A stretch of 21,555 nt of DNA from Davidsoniella eucalypti (lineage: Eukaryota; Ascomycota; Sordariomycetes; Microascales; Ceratocystidaceae), in NCBI GenBank assembly GCA_004009845.1, contig RMBW01000240.1, positions 1 through 21,555 on the forward strand, read 5' to 3'. Of this stretch, positions 1-9,036 are shown piece by piece. The notes beneath the pieces were generated by a model. It made no database searches. It worked only from the letters and a program-made list of their open reading frames with translations, and was not told where the DNA came from. The translations under genes and the position numbers were made by a program. Numbering within the stretch: position 1 is the first letter of the stretch; each line of letters opens with the position of its first letter.

Positions 1-294
1 TAACTTCTTTATCTTGTCCAAGCATCCGCTTGCCCCTTTGTCCGAGCATCTGCTCGCTGTATTTACTTCTGTCCAAGCCGTCTGCTTGCCCTCTATTCTG
101 TCCAAGCCGTCGCTTGCCCTCTCTTCTGTCCAAGCCGTCCGCTTGCTTTCCCCTCCTCTTTGTCCAAACACCGTCTCTGTTTGCCCCTATCCTGTCCAGA
201 CTCTGCCTAAACAGTCTGCCCCTTGTCCAAGCTTTCCTCCTACAAGGCTTGCCCCTACCAGTCCGCTTGTTACCCCTTGCGCTTCTAAGTCACT
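1..294 (+). repeat. E1 leader: array of small imperfect hairpin repeats
   Basis: This is the untranslated leader of E1. The first bases (TAACTTC) are the tail of the primer-binding region, as the E4 copy shows. The leader holds units of the form GTC + stem + loop + stem + CCC. Hairpins that can be read directly are 19-32 (CAAGC/GCTTG), 43-56 (CGAGC/GCTCG), 74-88, 103-116 and 131-145 (all CAAGC/GCTTG), 165-183 (CAAACA/TGTTTG), 197-218 (CAGACT/AGTCTG) and a looser one at 228-251 (CAAGC/GCTTG). The stem sequence changes but pairing is kept. Open frames here (for example from 14) are repeats of Pro/Ser/Cys-rich codons and are not taken as genes. Confidence 0.8.
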
Positions 295-1947
295 ATGTCT
301 GACTTCACCTTCCTGGTTCTGGTCATCCTGGCCTCCCTGAACTGCGCCGCCCTCGTGGGTTACTACGAAGCCTTCTGTATTATTAAGCAGAAACTAGCCC
401 TGGCTCGTGTCCACCTCCTAGACCCCAGCCAGGAGCCCACTGAGGGCTACACGCTGTCGGCCGTAGGCCTACCCGAGGATCGACCCTGGAGTAGACCCGG
501 CTGGTGCTACCTTGCACTCTTCAAACGCAAGGAACGCGCGCGCCTCGCTGCTACCCTAGGATTCTGCCCTGCCTCCCGTGATATCCTTAGTCACAGTCAG
601 CACTTCCACAGCCACCTAGGCCACCTCTCTTTCACCAGCGGTTTTGTCGGCCACGTCCACATCGGCCAAGCTCGTACGCGTCAGGAACGCGTTGCTCGAA
701 CCTCGCTCCGTCCTTCCCTCCTCAAGTCACCTTTCATGGGCCTGCCTCGCACCCCCACGCGAACTCGCTCTAAAGCCAAGGAGACCACGGAGCAGCTCAT
801 CTCCACCGAAACCACGCACGCACGCACATTGAGCAGAGTAACCACCTCACGCAACCCGCTGCCCGCAGATGATGACGACGCCAGTGACAACCCTTCGGAC
901 ACTTCTGACTTAGCCCGCCTCGCTGAGAGTATGAGACCACGCGACACGTACCCTGAATCAGATCGTGGCCGCCAACCCTCTCGCGAAGCTGACCGTCTGG
1001 ACTCCCTACAAGATGACATGGTAGAAATGAAGTCCATGATGAACCGACTCGGTCAAATGCTGTTCGCCAAAGAGCGTCATGATACCACCGCTCCTCCGCT
1101 ACCGCCTGCCCCTGCTCCTCAGCCACTACCCGCCTCTTCCAGCCAAGCCCTACCCCGTCAGGTCCAGCCTCTACTTAGCGAATTCAGCGGCTTGCACTCT
1201 GACTACGAGATCTGGAGAAGACTGGCAACGAACAAGATGTTAATCGATGGAACAGCCCTAGGCGGTGACCTCTCTAAAGCAGTCTACCTGTACGGCCGCT
1301 TAGGCACGAACACGCAAGCCAAGTTGAACGTCTTTTTCGACTCTATCTGCCAACGATCCAGACCCTACGATCTGCTGCTGGAGAAACTCGACGATATGTT
1401 CCGGTCGCGCGAACGACTCACTAACGCTCGCATCGCCTTCTACAAGTCCGCTCAGGGAGATCGTGAAACCTTCAAGGCCTTCCACCTCCGATTCGAAACC
1501 CTAGCCATGGAAGCCGGCATTCACGACGACACCACGTTGATCGACATCCTACGTTCTGCCATGCGTGACGATTTGGTTGAACGCACCGGATGGGCTTGGG
1601 AGTCCAACTCATACCACGCCATCATTGACAGCCTCTTGAAGCACTTCGACCGCCCCACTGGTAAGCGCCGCATCGTTGAGTCCACCCCTAAGCCCGAACA
1701 CACCAAGTCGAGTAACTGGAGAGAGCGGCCTGACCAACAGACCCGTCGGGAGAACCGCCCTCAGCTTGCTGCCCGCTCAGACAGACCAAAACTGTCCGAG
1801 TCGGAACGACACCGGTTAATGCGCGAAAACGCATGCTTTATCTGTGGACTCAAGGATCACATCGCACGCCGTTGCCCCCAGCGCTCTTCCCAGCCAGGCC
1901 CCTCCAACAATCAGCTGTCTATCAACGCCATACGTGTAAGGGTCTAA
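295..1947 (+). pseudogene. gag: E1 gag, 5' part, truncated by E2 insertion
   Basis: This is the Gag structural protein of a Ty3/Gypsy chromovirus. The true Gag sequence ends at 1934. The last few codons to the stop at 1947 are read from the E2 LTR. In order it shows a hydrophobic N-terminus (about residues 3-30), a conserved block around GWCYLALFKRKERARLA, a charged low-complexity stretch, a short predicted coiled coil (about DRLDSLQDDMVEMKSMM), a capsid-like region starting near DYEIWRRLA, and a CCHC knuckle CFICGLKDHIARRC near residue 514. The remaining C-terminal codons are at 9889-10042. Joined length would be 597 residues, equal to the E4 Gag, from which it differs by a small number of substitutions. 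The start ATG at 295 matches the E4 start. Confidence 0.92.
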
Positions 1948-2113
1948 GGCCCTGGTTGGTTCGGCTAAGCTTGATCTAAGCCTAAGCAAAACGGTTATAA
2001 ATAGGGACGTCTTCCCGCCGTTATTCCAACAGATAATAGTCCTTCTCTCCATCGGCCACAATCTAATCACCCTTTCTAAGATTGTTGGCCTCGTCCCTCC
2101 TTAGATCCTCTCA
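1935..2113 (+). repeat. E2 5' LTR (179 bp)
   Basis: It begins TGTAAGGG and ends CTCTCA. A TATA box, TATAAATA, lies at 1996-2003. The probable transcript start is ATCGGCCACAA at 2051-2061. It leaves a 63-base R+U5 segment. U5 contains an inverted repeat (GGCC-A-CAATCT at 2054-2064 with AGATTG-TT-GGCC at 2079-2090). Confidence 0.93.
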
Positions 2114-2115
2114 TT

Positions 2116-2126
2116 TTGTGGCCGAT
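2116..2126 (+). promoter_or_regulatory. E2 self-priming primer-binding site
   Basis: TTGTGGCCGAT is the exact reverse complement of ATCGGCCACAA (2051-2061) inside the same LTR. It starts two bases after the LTR end. There is no TGG directly after the LTR as a full tRNA-primed site would have. This matches the Tf1 mode of self-priming by 11 bases at the transcript 5' end. Confidence 0.8.
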
Positions 2127-2648
2127 CAACCTTTAGATCGTCGACGTTTGACGCGATCACCCTTCGTTTCTGTGATTATACCTTCGTTTTTTGGTGATAA
2201 TTACCCCTCTTTTTGGCGCTGTGAAAATGCCTTATCTTTATTTACCCGTCCTCTCTTTGTAATTGAGCCGACGTTTTCCCCCTGTTATGCCGCTGCTTAC
2301 TGAAGTGAAGCCGTCAAGTACCCGTAAAACGATGCAAATCGTCGCGGAAGTAGTACCTCTGTAACGTTCTCTAAAATTAAGCCGACATTAACCTCGGGAT
2401 TACGCTGGTTCTCCGCAGAAATAGAGCCTGATGTAGACCTCTGTCATCCCGCTAAAATGGACCTGTATGAGTGCACACGCCTGTTGAAAGGGTGTCGATT
2501 GTACGCCCTGGGAACCAGCCCGGCTAAGTCGTAGTCGAACCGGAATAGACACAGAGTCTCCACAGCATACACCCTCCATTGCAGCCAACAGGCCATCTAC
2601 TCCTGTACGACCCCGTTAGCCGTGCACTAAGGTCGCTAGGATTTTCAC
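2127..2648 (+). other. E2 internal region, first part, apparently non-coding
   Basis: No retroelement protein is recognisable here in any frame. The first 75 bases can form successive small hairpins (2136-2158, GATCG/CGATC; 2156-2176, ATCAC/GTGAT; 2176-2200, TTATACC/GGT-G-ATAA), two of them with a CCTTCGTTT loop side. The first two overlap by three bases, so they are alternatives. A segment at 2501-2545 (starting GTACGCCCTGGGAACC and containing CCCGGCTAAGTCGT) is repeated in the second half of E2 at 9438-9477. Short open frames such as the minus-strand one at 2400-2588 have no recognisable domain. The last five bases (TTCAC, 2644-2648) are the E3 target duplication. Confidence 0.6.
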
Positions 2649-2827
2649 TGAGACGATATACGAGGATTTGCGAGGAAAAATGGTCGTAAAGATGAATTGA
2701 ATTGAGACCGATGAGGGAGAAAGAGAAACTAAGACTAAACTACGAGGGAATCGGTCCCTATTTATGTCAAAGTCAAGTAGGGCCAAGGCAAGACTTGGCC
2801 AATACTGATGGGCCTTAGACCCTTACA
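2649..2827 (-). repeat. E3 3' LTR (179 bp)
   Basis: On the minus strand it begins TGTAAGGGTCTAAGG at 2827 and ends CGTCTCA at 2649. It is identical to the copy at 9037-9215. It carries the TATA-like ATAAATAGGG and the R start ATCGGTCTCAA (plus-strand 2702-2712). Confidence 0.95.
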
Positions 2828-2845
2828 ATAGTCTCCCCCCCCACC
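2828..2845 (-). promoter_or_regulatory. E3 polypurine tract
   Basis: On the minus strand GGTGGGGGGGGAGACTAT directly precedes the 3' LTR. This G-rich tract is the expected plus-strand DNA primer. The same tract with the same CTAT tail is found in E2 and E4. Confidence 0.85.
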
Positions 2846-3115
2846 GGCAGAAAAAATTTACTAATTTTACAACAAAAACCCATAAAAACTCCTTCAAACA
2901 ACCAATGCAATATGACAAATAACAGAAAACAAGATGAGCCATGGTAACAATCCAATAAAACAAAAATAACACTTTCCAAACAGGGTAAAGATACCGGAAG
3001 CGGTAGGCGCCAGGGGGCGCAAGCGGTCGTCGTGGCGCAGTGGTCTGCGGCATAGCCTCCAGCGGGGAGGATTGCGTGTGTCGAGGGTCACGCCATAGCC
3101 CTTGTCGGATTTGCT
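2846..3115 (-). other. E3 3' untranslated region
   Basis: This lies between the pol stop and the polypurine tract. It is AT-richer than the coding part. I see no domain or clear repeat in it. Open frames crossing it (for example 2823-3257 on the minus strand) overlap pol in another frame and look like chance. Confidence 0.6.
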
Positions 3116-3727
3116 CTACGACAATAACCAGGCAGAGTACAGAGACTGGACAGTGACATCCCAGTTCTTCTTGGTTTTCTCCGTGAAGATGCGCCAGGCA
3201 ACAGTGTCTTCCACATGTTCCAGGGGTTCCCACGTCGCATCTTGGTAGCCTAGCCATTTGACGAGGGCTTGCTTGTGACCTCGGGAAGTGCGCTGTTTCA
3301 ATATTGCCTCCACCCTGTACTCACCAGCCTCCAATGAGGGGTCCTCAAGCGCTTCCCTAGCCGTGATTGCGACAGGTTCATCATCCTGAATCTCCTGAGA
3401 TGGCAAAGGGTTGTTTGGGGCGCGTCGGATGAGACTCACATGGAAGACTGGGTGAATATCCGAGGGTACGTTCAGGCGAACGTTATGGCTGCCTACAACT
3501 TCCAGGACAGTGTACCGTCTAGCTAGCCAGTCTAGCTTCTTTGAAGGCCTTTCCGTAGTCAGGTGCTTCGTGTTTAGGTAAACTAGGTCTCCTACTTTGA
3601 AACTTTCAGAGGGCTGGCGAAGACGGTTAGCACTGTTCTCCTGGTGTTCTTGGGCGGCCGCCATGGCGACAATAGCGAACTGGGTGGCATCACTTAGCTT
3701 TGCTAACCAATCCTGGGCCCCGCGCAC
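3116..3727 (-). pseudogene. pol: E3 pol, 3' part after the frameshift: integrase C-terminus and chromodomain
   Basis: This continues Pol after a one-base deletion near 3747-3753. It matches E4 Pol from about residue 1000 to the end. It carries the integrase C-terminal module (around FKVGDLVYLNTK and KKLDWLARRYTVLEV) and a chromodomain near the end (EYRVEAILKQR, ALVKWLGYQDATWEP). The three aromatic cage positions expected for methyl-lysine binding are present (Y in EYRVEAI, W in VKWLGY, Y in LGYQD). The ATG at 3727 is only the first Met after the break, so this is unlikely to be a separate gene. The tail is shorter than in E4, stopping after SLYSAWLLS. Confidence 0.9.
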
Positions 3728-6717
3728 TGGAGACTTATTCGAGGCTGGGGCCCTTGTACAGATGGTTCGATAATGTCGACGTTAAAACCGTGGGTCATGA
3801 AGAAAGGAGAGAGGCCTGTAGCGGAAGAGATCCTGTTGTTTAGGGCGCGTTGCGCTTGGGGCAGGAAGGGTGCCCAGTCGTCCTGGGCGAAGGAGCAGAA
3901 ATTGCGCAGGTATGTCTCAATCTCCTGATTACTGCGTTCTTGGCTGCCATCCGTCTGAGGATGGAACGCTGTGGACAGGCGACGCTGAATGCCGAACCGG
4001 CGACATACTTCTCCCCAGAATAATTGCGCAAATTGAGGCCCTCTGTCGGAGACGATTGCTTGAGGAAAACCGTGGTGCGAGAAAACATGGATTAGCAAGG
4101 CTTCAGCGGTGGCTTGTGCGGTTGTAGACGACATAGGGATCAGGATCTGGGACTTAGACAGGCGGTCGGTGACACCCAGAATGGAAGTATAGCCTGAAGA
4201 GGTAGGTAGTGGGCCAATAAAGTCCATTGCTAGTTCAGCCCAGGGTCTAGACGGTACAGGCAGAGGTTTCAATAGGCCGCGCTTCTGCTCTCGCCAGATC
4301 TTGCTCTTGCCGCAAGAGGAGCAGTTGGACACGAATCGTCGGACGTCGTTAGTCAGGCCAGGCCAGGCATACTCGCGCGATACAAGATCACGAGTGATTG
4401 CTCTTCCTGGGTGTCCGGCCAGAGTAGAGTCGTGAATTTGCTGGATGATCTTGGTTCTCAGGGGTTCGTAATATGGGACCCAAAGTCTATCACGCCAGCG
4501 CAGCAGTCCGTCTTGGTCAACCTTACATTCGCTCATCTGCCATTGCAGACCCCAGTCGGCGGGGAACGAGCGGGCTTCGTCTCGTACTAATTTACGAGCC
4601 AGCCACCAGCGGTTATTATTGGCAAGGGCTTGGTTCCATAGGTCAGTCATCTCGGGGTCAGCAAAAGGGGATGGTACTACTTCTCTAGTTGCGTTATCGT
4701 CAGTCGGCGCATCCTTGTCTGGCTCCTGAGCCCAAACTGCGCCGATTACTACCAGGTCATTGCTCGACTCACTCTTTTCGAGGAGTTGGTGCACACGACT
4801 AGCCAGCCTATCGTCTTTTTCGTCGGCTGGCATGTCCTGGTCCCTTCTTGAAAGGGCGTCTGGTACGATTTGCTCGGTGCCTGGGCGGTGGCGCAGGCAG
4901 AAGCTAAAGTCAGAGAGCTCATATCCCCAGCGACGCTGTCTCTCGGCAAGCGTCCTCTTAGTGCGAAAGTACTCCAGATTACGGTGGTCAGTGTATACCA
5001 CAAAGTCAACCCCTAGGAGGAAATGGCGCCATTCTCGAATGGACCAGTAAATAGCCAACATCTCCTTGTCGTGAATCGGGTAATTGGCTTCCGGGGGAGT
5101 AAGTTTGCGCGAGAGGAAGGCGATGGGGTGCATAAGGCCATCATCGCCTCGCTGGGATAATTCTGCTCCTAAGGCGTAACCAGACGAGTCGGCGGTCAGT
5201 ACAGTTTCTTTCAGGGGGTCAAAAGGAGTCAGAACAGGGGGAGTAAGGAAGGCTTTCTTAACTTCGGCAAAAGAGTGAGCGCAGGCATCAGACCATACGA
5301 AAGGGGTGTCCTTCTTGGTTAACCCTACCAGAGGCGCCATTAATTCTGACAGTCGAGGCACAAAATCTCTGTAGAAATTCACGAAGCCAATAAACCCGCG
5401 TAAACCTTTCAATGTCGTAGGTGGTTTCCATTCACGAATCGCTAGGGTTTTCTCGGGGTCAGCCTTGATACCAATACCTGGGCCGACTATGAATCCGAGG
5501 AACTTAATCTCCTTAGCCAGAAAGTGACACTTGCGCAAGTCGAGTTGCAGGCCGGCGAGATCGAGTGCATGGACAATTTCGAGCACTAATTTCCTGTGCT
5601 CTTCCTCAGTACCACTGGAATAGATGTCCACGTCGTCAATGTATGCGCTGCAGCTGATGCCTAGCCACTTTCGAAGGACCGAGTTGATGTAGCGTTGAAA
5701 CGCAGCAGGGGCATTCGTCAGGCCAAAGGGGATCACGTTCCACTCGAAGGCACCTAGGGGAGTCCGGAAAGCGGTTAACTCCTCATAGCCAGGGGCTATA
5801 CGAATGCGATGGAATGCAGCAATGACATCAACCTTGGACACCCACTTGGCTTCCGAAATTTGCCGCAGGGTGTCATGGATAAGGGGTAAGGGGTATGAGT
5901 CCTTTTTGGAAATAGCGTTGACTGCGCGGTAGTCTACGCAGAAACGAATTCCACCTCCAGGTTTCTTTACAAATAGCACTGGAGAGCCCACTTCAGACTT
6001 TGTGTCCTTTATCCATTTAGTAGCCAGTAGTTCCGTCAGCGTCTTCTGCATCACCAACAACTCTGCGCGAGACAACGGGTACAGCGATTGTATAGGTAAC
6101 GTCTTTCCCTCCAGCAGCTCGATCTTCAAGTCCACTCCAGGCCGGTGCGGCGGGAGGTCCTTGGACGCTTTTGCCTCGAAGGCAGAGGCTACGGGTCTTA
6201 ACCATTCAGGCAGTGGAGGTCTCTCCTGTTCCTTTTGCGCTAATGCTCTGTTGACGTCCTCTAGTGTAATCCGGTAGATGGCGAGGTCGTCGTCGTTGTC
6301 GCAGAGCTTGTGGAATTCGTCAGGTGTCAGTTCTTCGGCCGTAGGGACTTCAATTTGTCCGGAACGAGGGTGCAAGTGCACGTCGTGGTTGATGAGCCAG
6401 CGTTGACCGAGTATCAGGTCTTCGGTCTGGCCGGGGACGACGTAGGCCCATATGTCCTCGTGGTGGTCGGGCAAGTGTAGTGTGAACTGGGCGATTTGGG
6501 TGATGACGGGAGGACTGGTTTGCGATGCAGCGAGGGATACCTTACGAGGTTCGATGGGTAAAGTCTTCGTGGCGTAGGTGAGTAGGCGCGGGGGAACGAC
6601 GGCGAGGCAGAGACAGCCACTGTCGACGAGAGCCTTCGTAGAAAAAGTATTCATAGATAAATCTAGATACGTTCCCTTAGCTCCCATCTCTAATCTAACT
6701 ATCTGTTCGCCTTCCAT
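3703..6717 (-). pseudogene. pol: E3 pol, main part: protease, reverse transcriptase, RNase H, integrase core
   Basis: This is a 1004-codon frame covering most of Pol. Protease has the active-site DSG at about residues 32-34 (ALVDSGC). Reverse transcriptase has KVDVIAAFHRI and the catalytic YIDD at about 359-362. RNase H has TADSSG, HDKEMLAI and TDHRNLEYF. Integrase has the zinc-binding HX6H...CX2C (HDSTLAGH, CSSC) and D, D, E in MDFIGPL, SDRGPQF and GSQERSNQE. About 15 C-terminal residues after VQGP are out of frame: a C-run that has five bases in E4 has four here (GGGG on the plus strand at 3747-3750), so translation stops at 3703. The ATG at 6717 is probably not the real start, because the frame is open back into the end of gag. 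Confidence 0.93.
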
Positions 6718-6729
6718 CGTATCCTCCTT

Positions 6730-6765
6730 ACCAGGGCGCGACTTGTCCTGGTCACCTAAAAATCC
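6730..6765 (-). promoter_or_regulatory. E3 -1 frameshift signal between gag and pol
   Basis: On the minus strand gag ends in GGATTTTTAG (plus 6756-6765) and pol is in the -1 frame. A stem-loop follows three bases after the stop: ACCAGG / CCTGGT with an 11-base loop (plus 6730-6752). The -1 frame across this region reads QDKSRP before the first pol Met, shared with E1 and E4. The T5 run fits slippage at TTT with the stop codon in the A site. No biochemical proof can be had from sequence. Confidence 0.75.
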
Positions 6766-8663
6766 ATCAAATCATCCTCATCAGTGGCCGGGCGGTGCGT
6801 GTTGGTAGAGGCCACCACGGCGGTGCTTTCGGACGAGGGCAGCAGGCGATCCATCATCAGGTGGTCCGTTTTCGCAAGTTCTTCACGTACCGCAGGGCGG
6901 ACTTCATCGCGTATGGCCGTCTTCACAGCGCTGTTGATTGCGTTGACCAGCACCTTGTTGGTCTTAGGTCCTTGTAGAGTTCGACGCGAGGGACATTGAT
7001 TAGCGATATGTCCGGGCTGCGAGCAGATGAAACAAATTCCTTCTCGTAGCATGCGACTGCGTTCAGTAGGGTTGAGACGTGGCCTGTCATTACGGGGTTG
7101 CTGCGTTTGACGGGGAGCATTGCTTCGTGAGGGGGGCTCGGCACGCGCTCTCCAGTTGTCGCTGTCTCGGTATTGGGTAGGACGTGAGGTCTTCTTCGTG
7201 TAAGGACCGTAGTAATCATGGTGGCGGCTGAAATGGTCGAGCAGGCTCTCAGTGACTTCCCTGTAAGTAGGCAGGCTCCAGAGGATGGTGGTTTTGACCA
7301 CTAGCTCTTCCCGTGTGGCGCGACGTAGGAGGTCGATGAGCATGTCGTCGTCTTGCATACCTGCGGCCAGAGCTAACCCTTCGAAACGGTTGAAGAAGTC
7401 GAGGAATGATTCGTGGGACTCCTGGCGGGCACCAAAGAAAGCAGTGCGGGCTTGCGACTTACGGGCACGGCTGCGGAACATGAGGTCGAGTTTGTCTAGC
7501 AGCTTGTCGTATGAGCCTGGCTGGTCGCTAATGGAGACGAAGAACTCGTTGAGTTTGGCGCGTGTGTCGGTGCCCAGTCGGCTGAACAGGTAAGCGGTTC
7601 GGGCCAGCTCGTCGCCTATGGCTCGACCGTCGATTCGCATCTTGAAAATTGCTAAGGTGCGCCAGTTTTCGTATTCCGCGTGGGTGCCTCCAAATTCGAT
7701 TAAGTGAGGCTGAGATGGGCGGACGCGGCTACGGGATCTCGAACGTCTTCTAGTAGTGACGGCAGTAGTTGGGACGGGAGGCATGGCGGGAGCGGTAGGT
7801 TCAGTGTGGTTGCCTATGACTAATTGGGACAGAAGCGAAACAGTGTCCTTTAGTTCCCTAAGTTCGTTGAGCAGCGCATTGTCGGCAGGCTGGGGAGCGC
7901 GTGAATGGGCAGGGCCAGGAGAACGCGTCGGCTGACGGCCACGGGATGGAGGACGCGACGCGTGGCGGACAGACATTCCCATGCTTTCGGCCAGACGGGC
8001 CAAGTCAGAGTCGGGGGAAGGGTGCTGGCTGACGGAGGGGCGACGACGAGAATGGGTATCTACACCAGGGGCAAAGTGGGATAGGCTTCGAACAGAGGCA
8101 GCACGACTAATGGCACGGGTGTGAGTGGTCTCGTATGAGATTAGTTCCTCAGCTTCATATGCAGCAGCTCTTGGAGCGACTAGAGGAGCGCGGGAAGAGT
8201 GCACGGGGTTACCATCCTTATCACGCGGGGGAGAGCGTGGGATGCCGATGAAACAGGAGGAGAGGAGACGTGAGGATACGTGAGCACGAGCACGCGCTTC
8301 GCGGATTACGCGGTTTCCACAGGCGACGTGGCCAAAAAAGTCACCGGTGAAGGAGAGGTGGCCCAAGTTATCGTGAAAGTGTTCCTTATGGGCGAGGACG
8401 TCGCGTGTGGAAGGGCAAAAGCCAAGGAGGGAAGCCAGACGGGCGCGCTCCTTGCGCTTGAATAGTGCGAGGTAACACCAGCCGGGTTCGCGCCAGGCGC
8501 GCTTCGTAGGTAGGTCAAGGGCGGACAAGATGTAGCCCTCAGCCGATTCCTGGTTGGGGTTCGGGGTGAAAACACGCGCTAGGGCAAGGTTATGCCAGGT
8601 GTGGTAGACGCAGCGGGTTAGGGTAGCAAGGAGACCCCAGAACAGAAATAGCAAGCCAGACAT
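6756..8663 (-). CDS. gag: E3 gag (635 aa)
   Basis: This is the Gag capsid/nucleocapsid protein. I chose the Met at 8663 (context GTCACCATG) because it aligns with the E4 start. The open frame extends to a Met at 8774, but that extension is translated leader hairpin repeat. The N-terminus is hydrophobic (MSGLLFLFWGLLATL). Next comes the block GWCYLALFKRKERARLA shared with all Gags here. An Arg/Ser/Pro-rich stretch and a capsid-like region (from HAEYENWRTLAIFKM) follow. One CCHC knuckle, CFICSQPGHIANQC, is at about 544-557, and the acidic tail ends DDLMDF at the frameshift site. Beyond the N-terminal block it is far less like E4 Gag than the two Pols are like each other. Confidence 0.92.
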   Translation of the reverse strand: MSGLLFLFWGLLATLTRCVYHTWHNLALARVFTPNPNQESAEGYILSALDLPTKRAWREPGWCYLALFKRKERARLASLLGFCPSTRDVLAHKEHFHDNLGHLSFTGDFFGHVACGNRVIREARARAHVSSRLLSSCFIGIPRSPPRDKDGNPVHSSRAPLVAPRAAAYEAEELISYETTHTRAISRAASVRSLSHFAPGVDTHSRRRPSVSQHPSPDSDLARLAESMGMSVRHASRPPSRGRQPTRSPGPAHSRAPQPADNALLNELRELKDTVSLLSQLVIGNHTEPTAPAMPPVPTTAVTTRRRSRSRSRVRPSQPHLIEFGGTHAEYENWRTLAIFKMRIDGRAIGDELARTAYLFSRLGTDTRAKLNEFFVSISDQPGSYDKLLDKLDLMFRSRARKSQARTAFFGARQESHESFLDFFNRFEGLALAAGMQDDDMLIDLLRRATREELVVKTTILWSLPTYREVTESLLDHFSRHHDYYGPYTKKTSRPTQYRDSDNWRARAEPPSRSNAPRQTQQPRNDRPRLNPTERSRMLREGICFICSQPGHIANQCPSRRTLQGPKTNKVLVNAINSAVKTAIRDEVRPAVREELAKTDHLMMDRLLPSSESTAVVASTNTHRPATDEDDLMDF

Positions 8664-9023
8664 GGTGACTTGGACGTGTGCGAGAAGCGGGCGAGCGGAC
8701 GGATAAGGCAGGTGCAATAGGGCAAGCAAACGGCTTGGACAGGATGAATAAGGGCAAGCAAACGGCTTGGACAAAGGGAGAAATCAAGCGGTCGGCTTGT
8801 ACAGGAAAAGTGGCAAGCGGGCGGCTTGGACAGGAAGAGAGGCAAGCGGACGGCTTGGACAACAGAGAGGGCAAGCGGGCGGCTTGGACAGGAAGAGAGG
8901 CAAGCGGACGGCTTGGACAACAGAGAGGGCAAGCGGACGGCTTGGACGGAAGAGAGGGCAAGCAGACGGCTTGGACAGAAAAGAGGGCAAGCAGACGGCT
9001 TGGACAACAAAAACTTAAGAGTT
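8664..9023 (-). repeat. E3 leader: ten regular 29-bp hairpin repeats
   Basis: Ten copies of a 15-base inverted repeat, CAAGC-NNNNN-GCTTG (minus strand), start at plus positions 8723, 8755, 8785, 8814, 8843, 8872, 8901, 8930, 8959 and 8988. The last seven intervals are exactly 29 bases. All ten stems are perfect and identical, while the loop varies (CGTCC, CGCCC, CGTCT, CGTTT, CGACC). The spacers are pyrimidine-rich on the transcript strand. Hairpins therefore appear to be the conserved feature. Long open frames on both strands here are by-products of the repeat. Confidence 0.88.
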
Positions 9024-9034
9024 ATCGGTCTCAA
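9024..9034 (-). promoter_or_regulatory. E3 self-priming primer-binding site
   Basis: On the minus strand TTGAGACCGAT, two bases inside the LTR end, is the exact reverse complement of ATCGGTCTCAA in the LTR (plus 9090-9100). R+U5 from that point to the LTR end is 64 bases. Confidence 0.8.
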
Positions 9035-9036
9035 AA

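Noticed and set aside
681..1126. Minus-strand open frames inside E1 gag, and their mirror at 15420-15865 in E4
   Set aside because: Antisense shadows of gag. They are present in both copies only because gag is conserved.
2400..2588. Minus-strand 62-codon frame in E2 as a gene
   Set aside because: No recognisable domain, no partner evidence, and length expected by chance.
8664..8774. Start of E3 gag at the Met at 8774
   Set aside because: The extra 37 residues are translated leader repeat. The Met at 8663 has a good context and aligns with the E4 and E1 starts.
8723..9002. CRISPR array
   Set aside because: Regular palindromic 15-base units at 29-base spacing look similar, but spacers are near-identical to each other, the array lies in a retrotransposon leader of a eukaryote, and there are no cas genes.
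9024..9036. tRNA-type primer-binding site
   Set aside because: A full tRNA site would begin TGG just inside the LTR. Instead an 11-base match to the element's own RNA start is found in every family.
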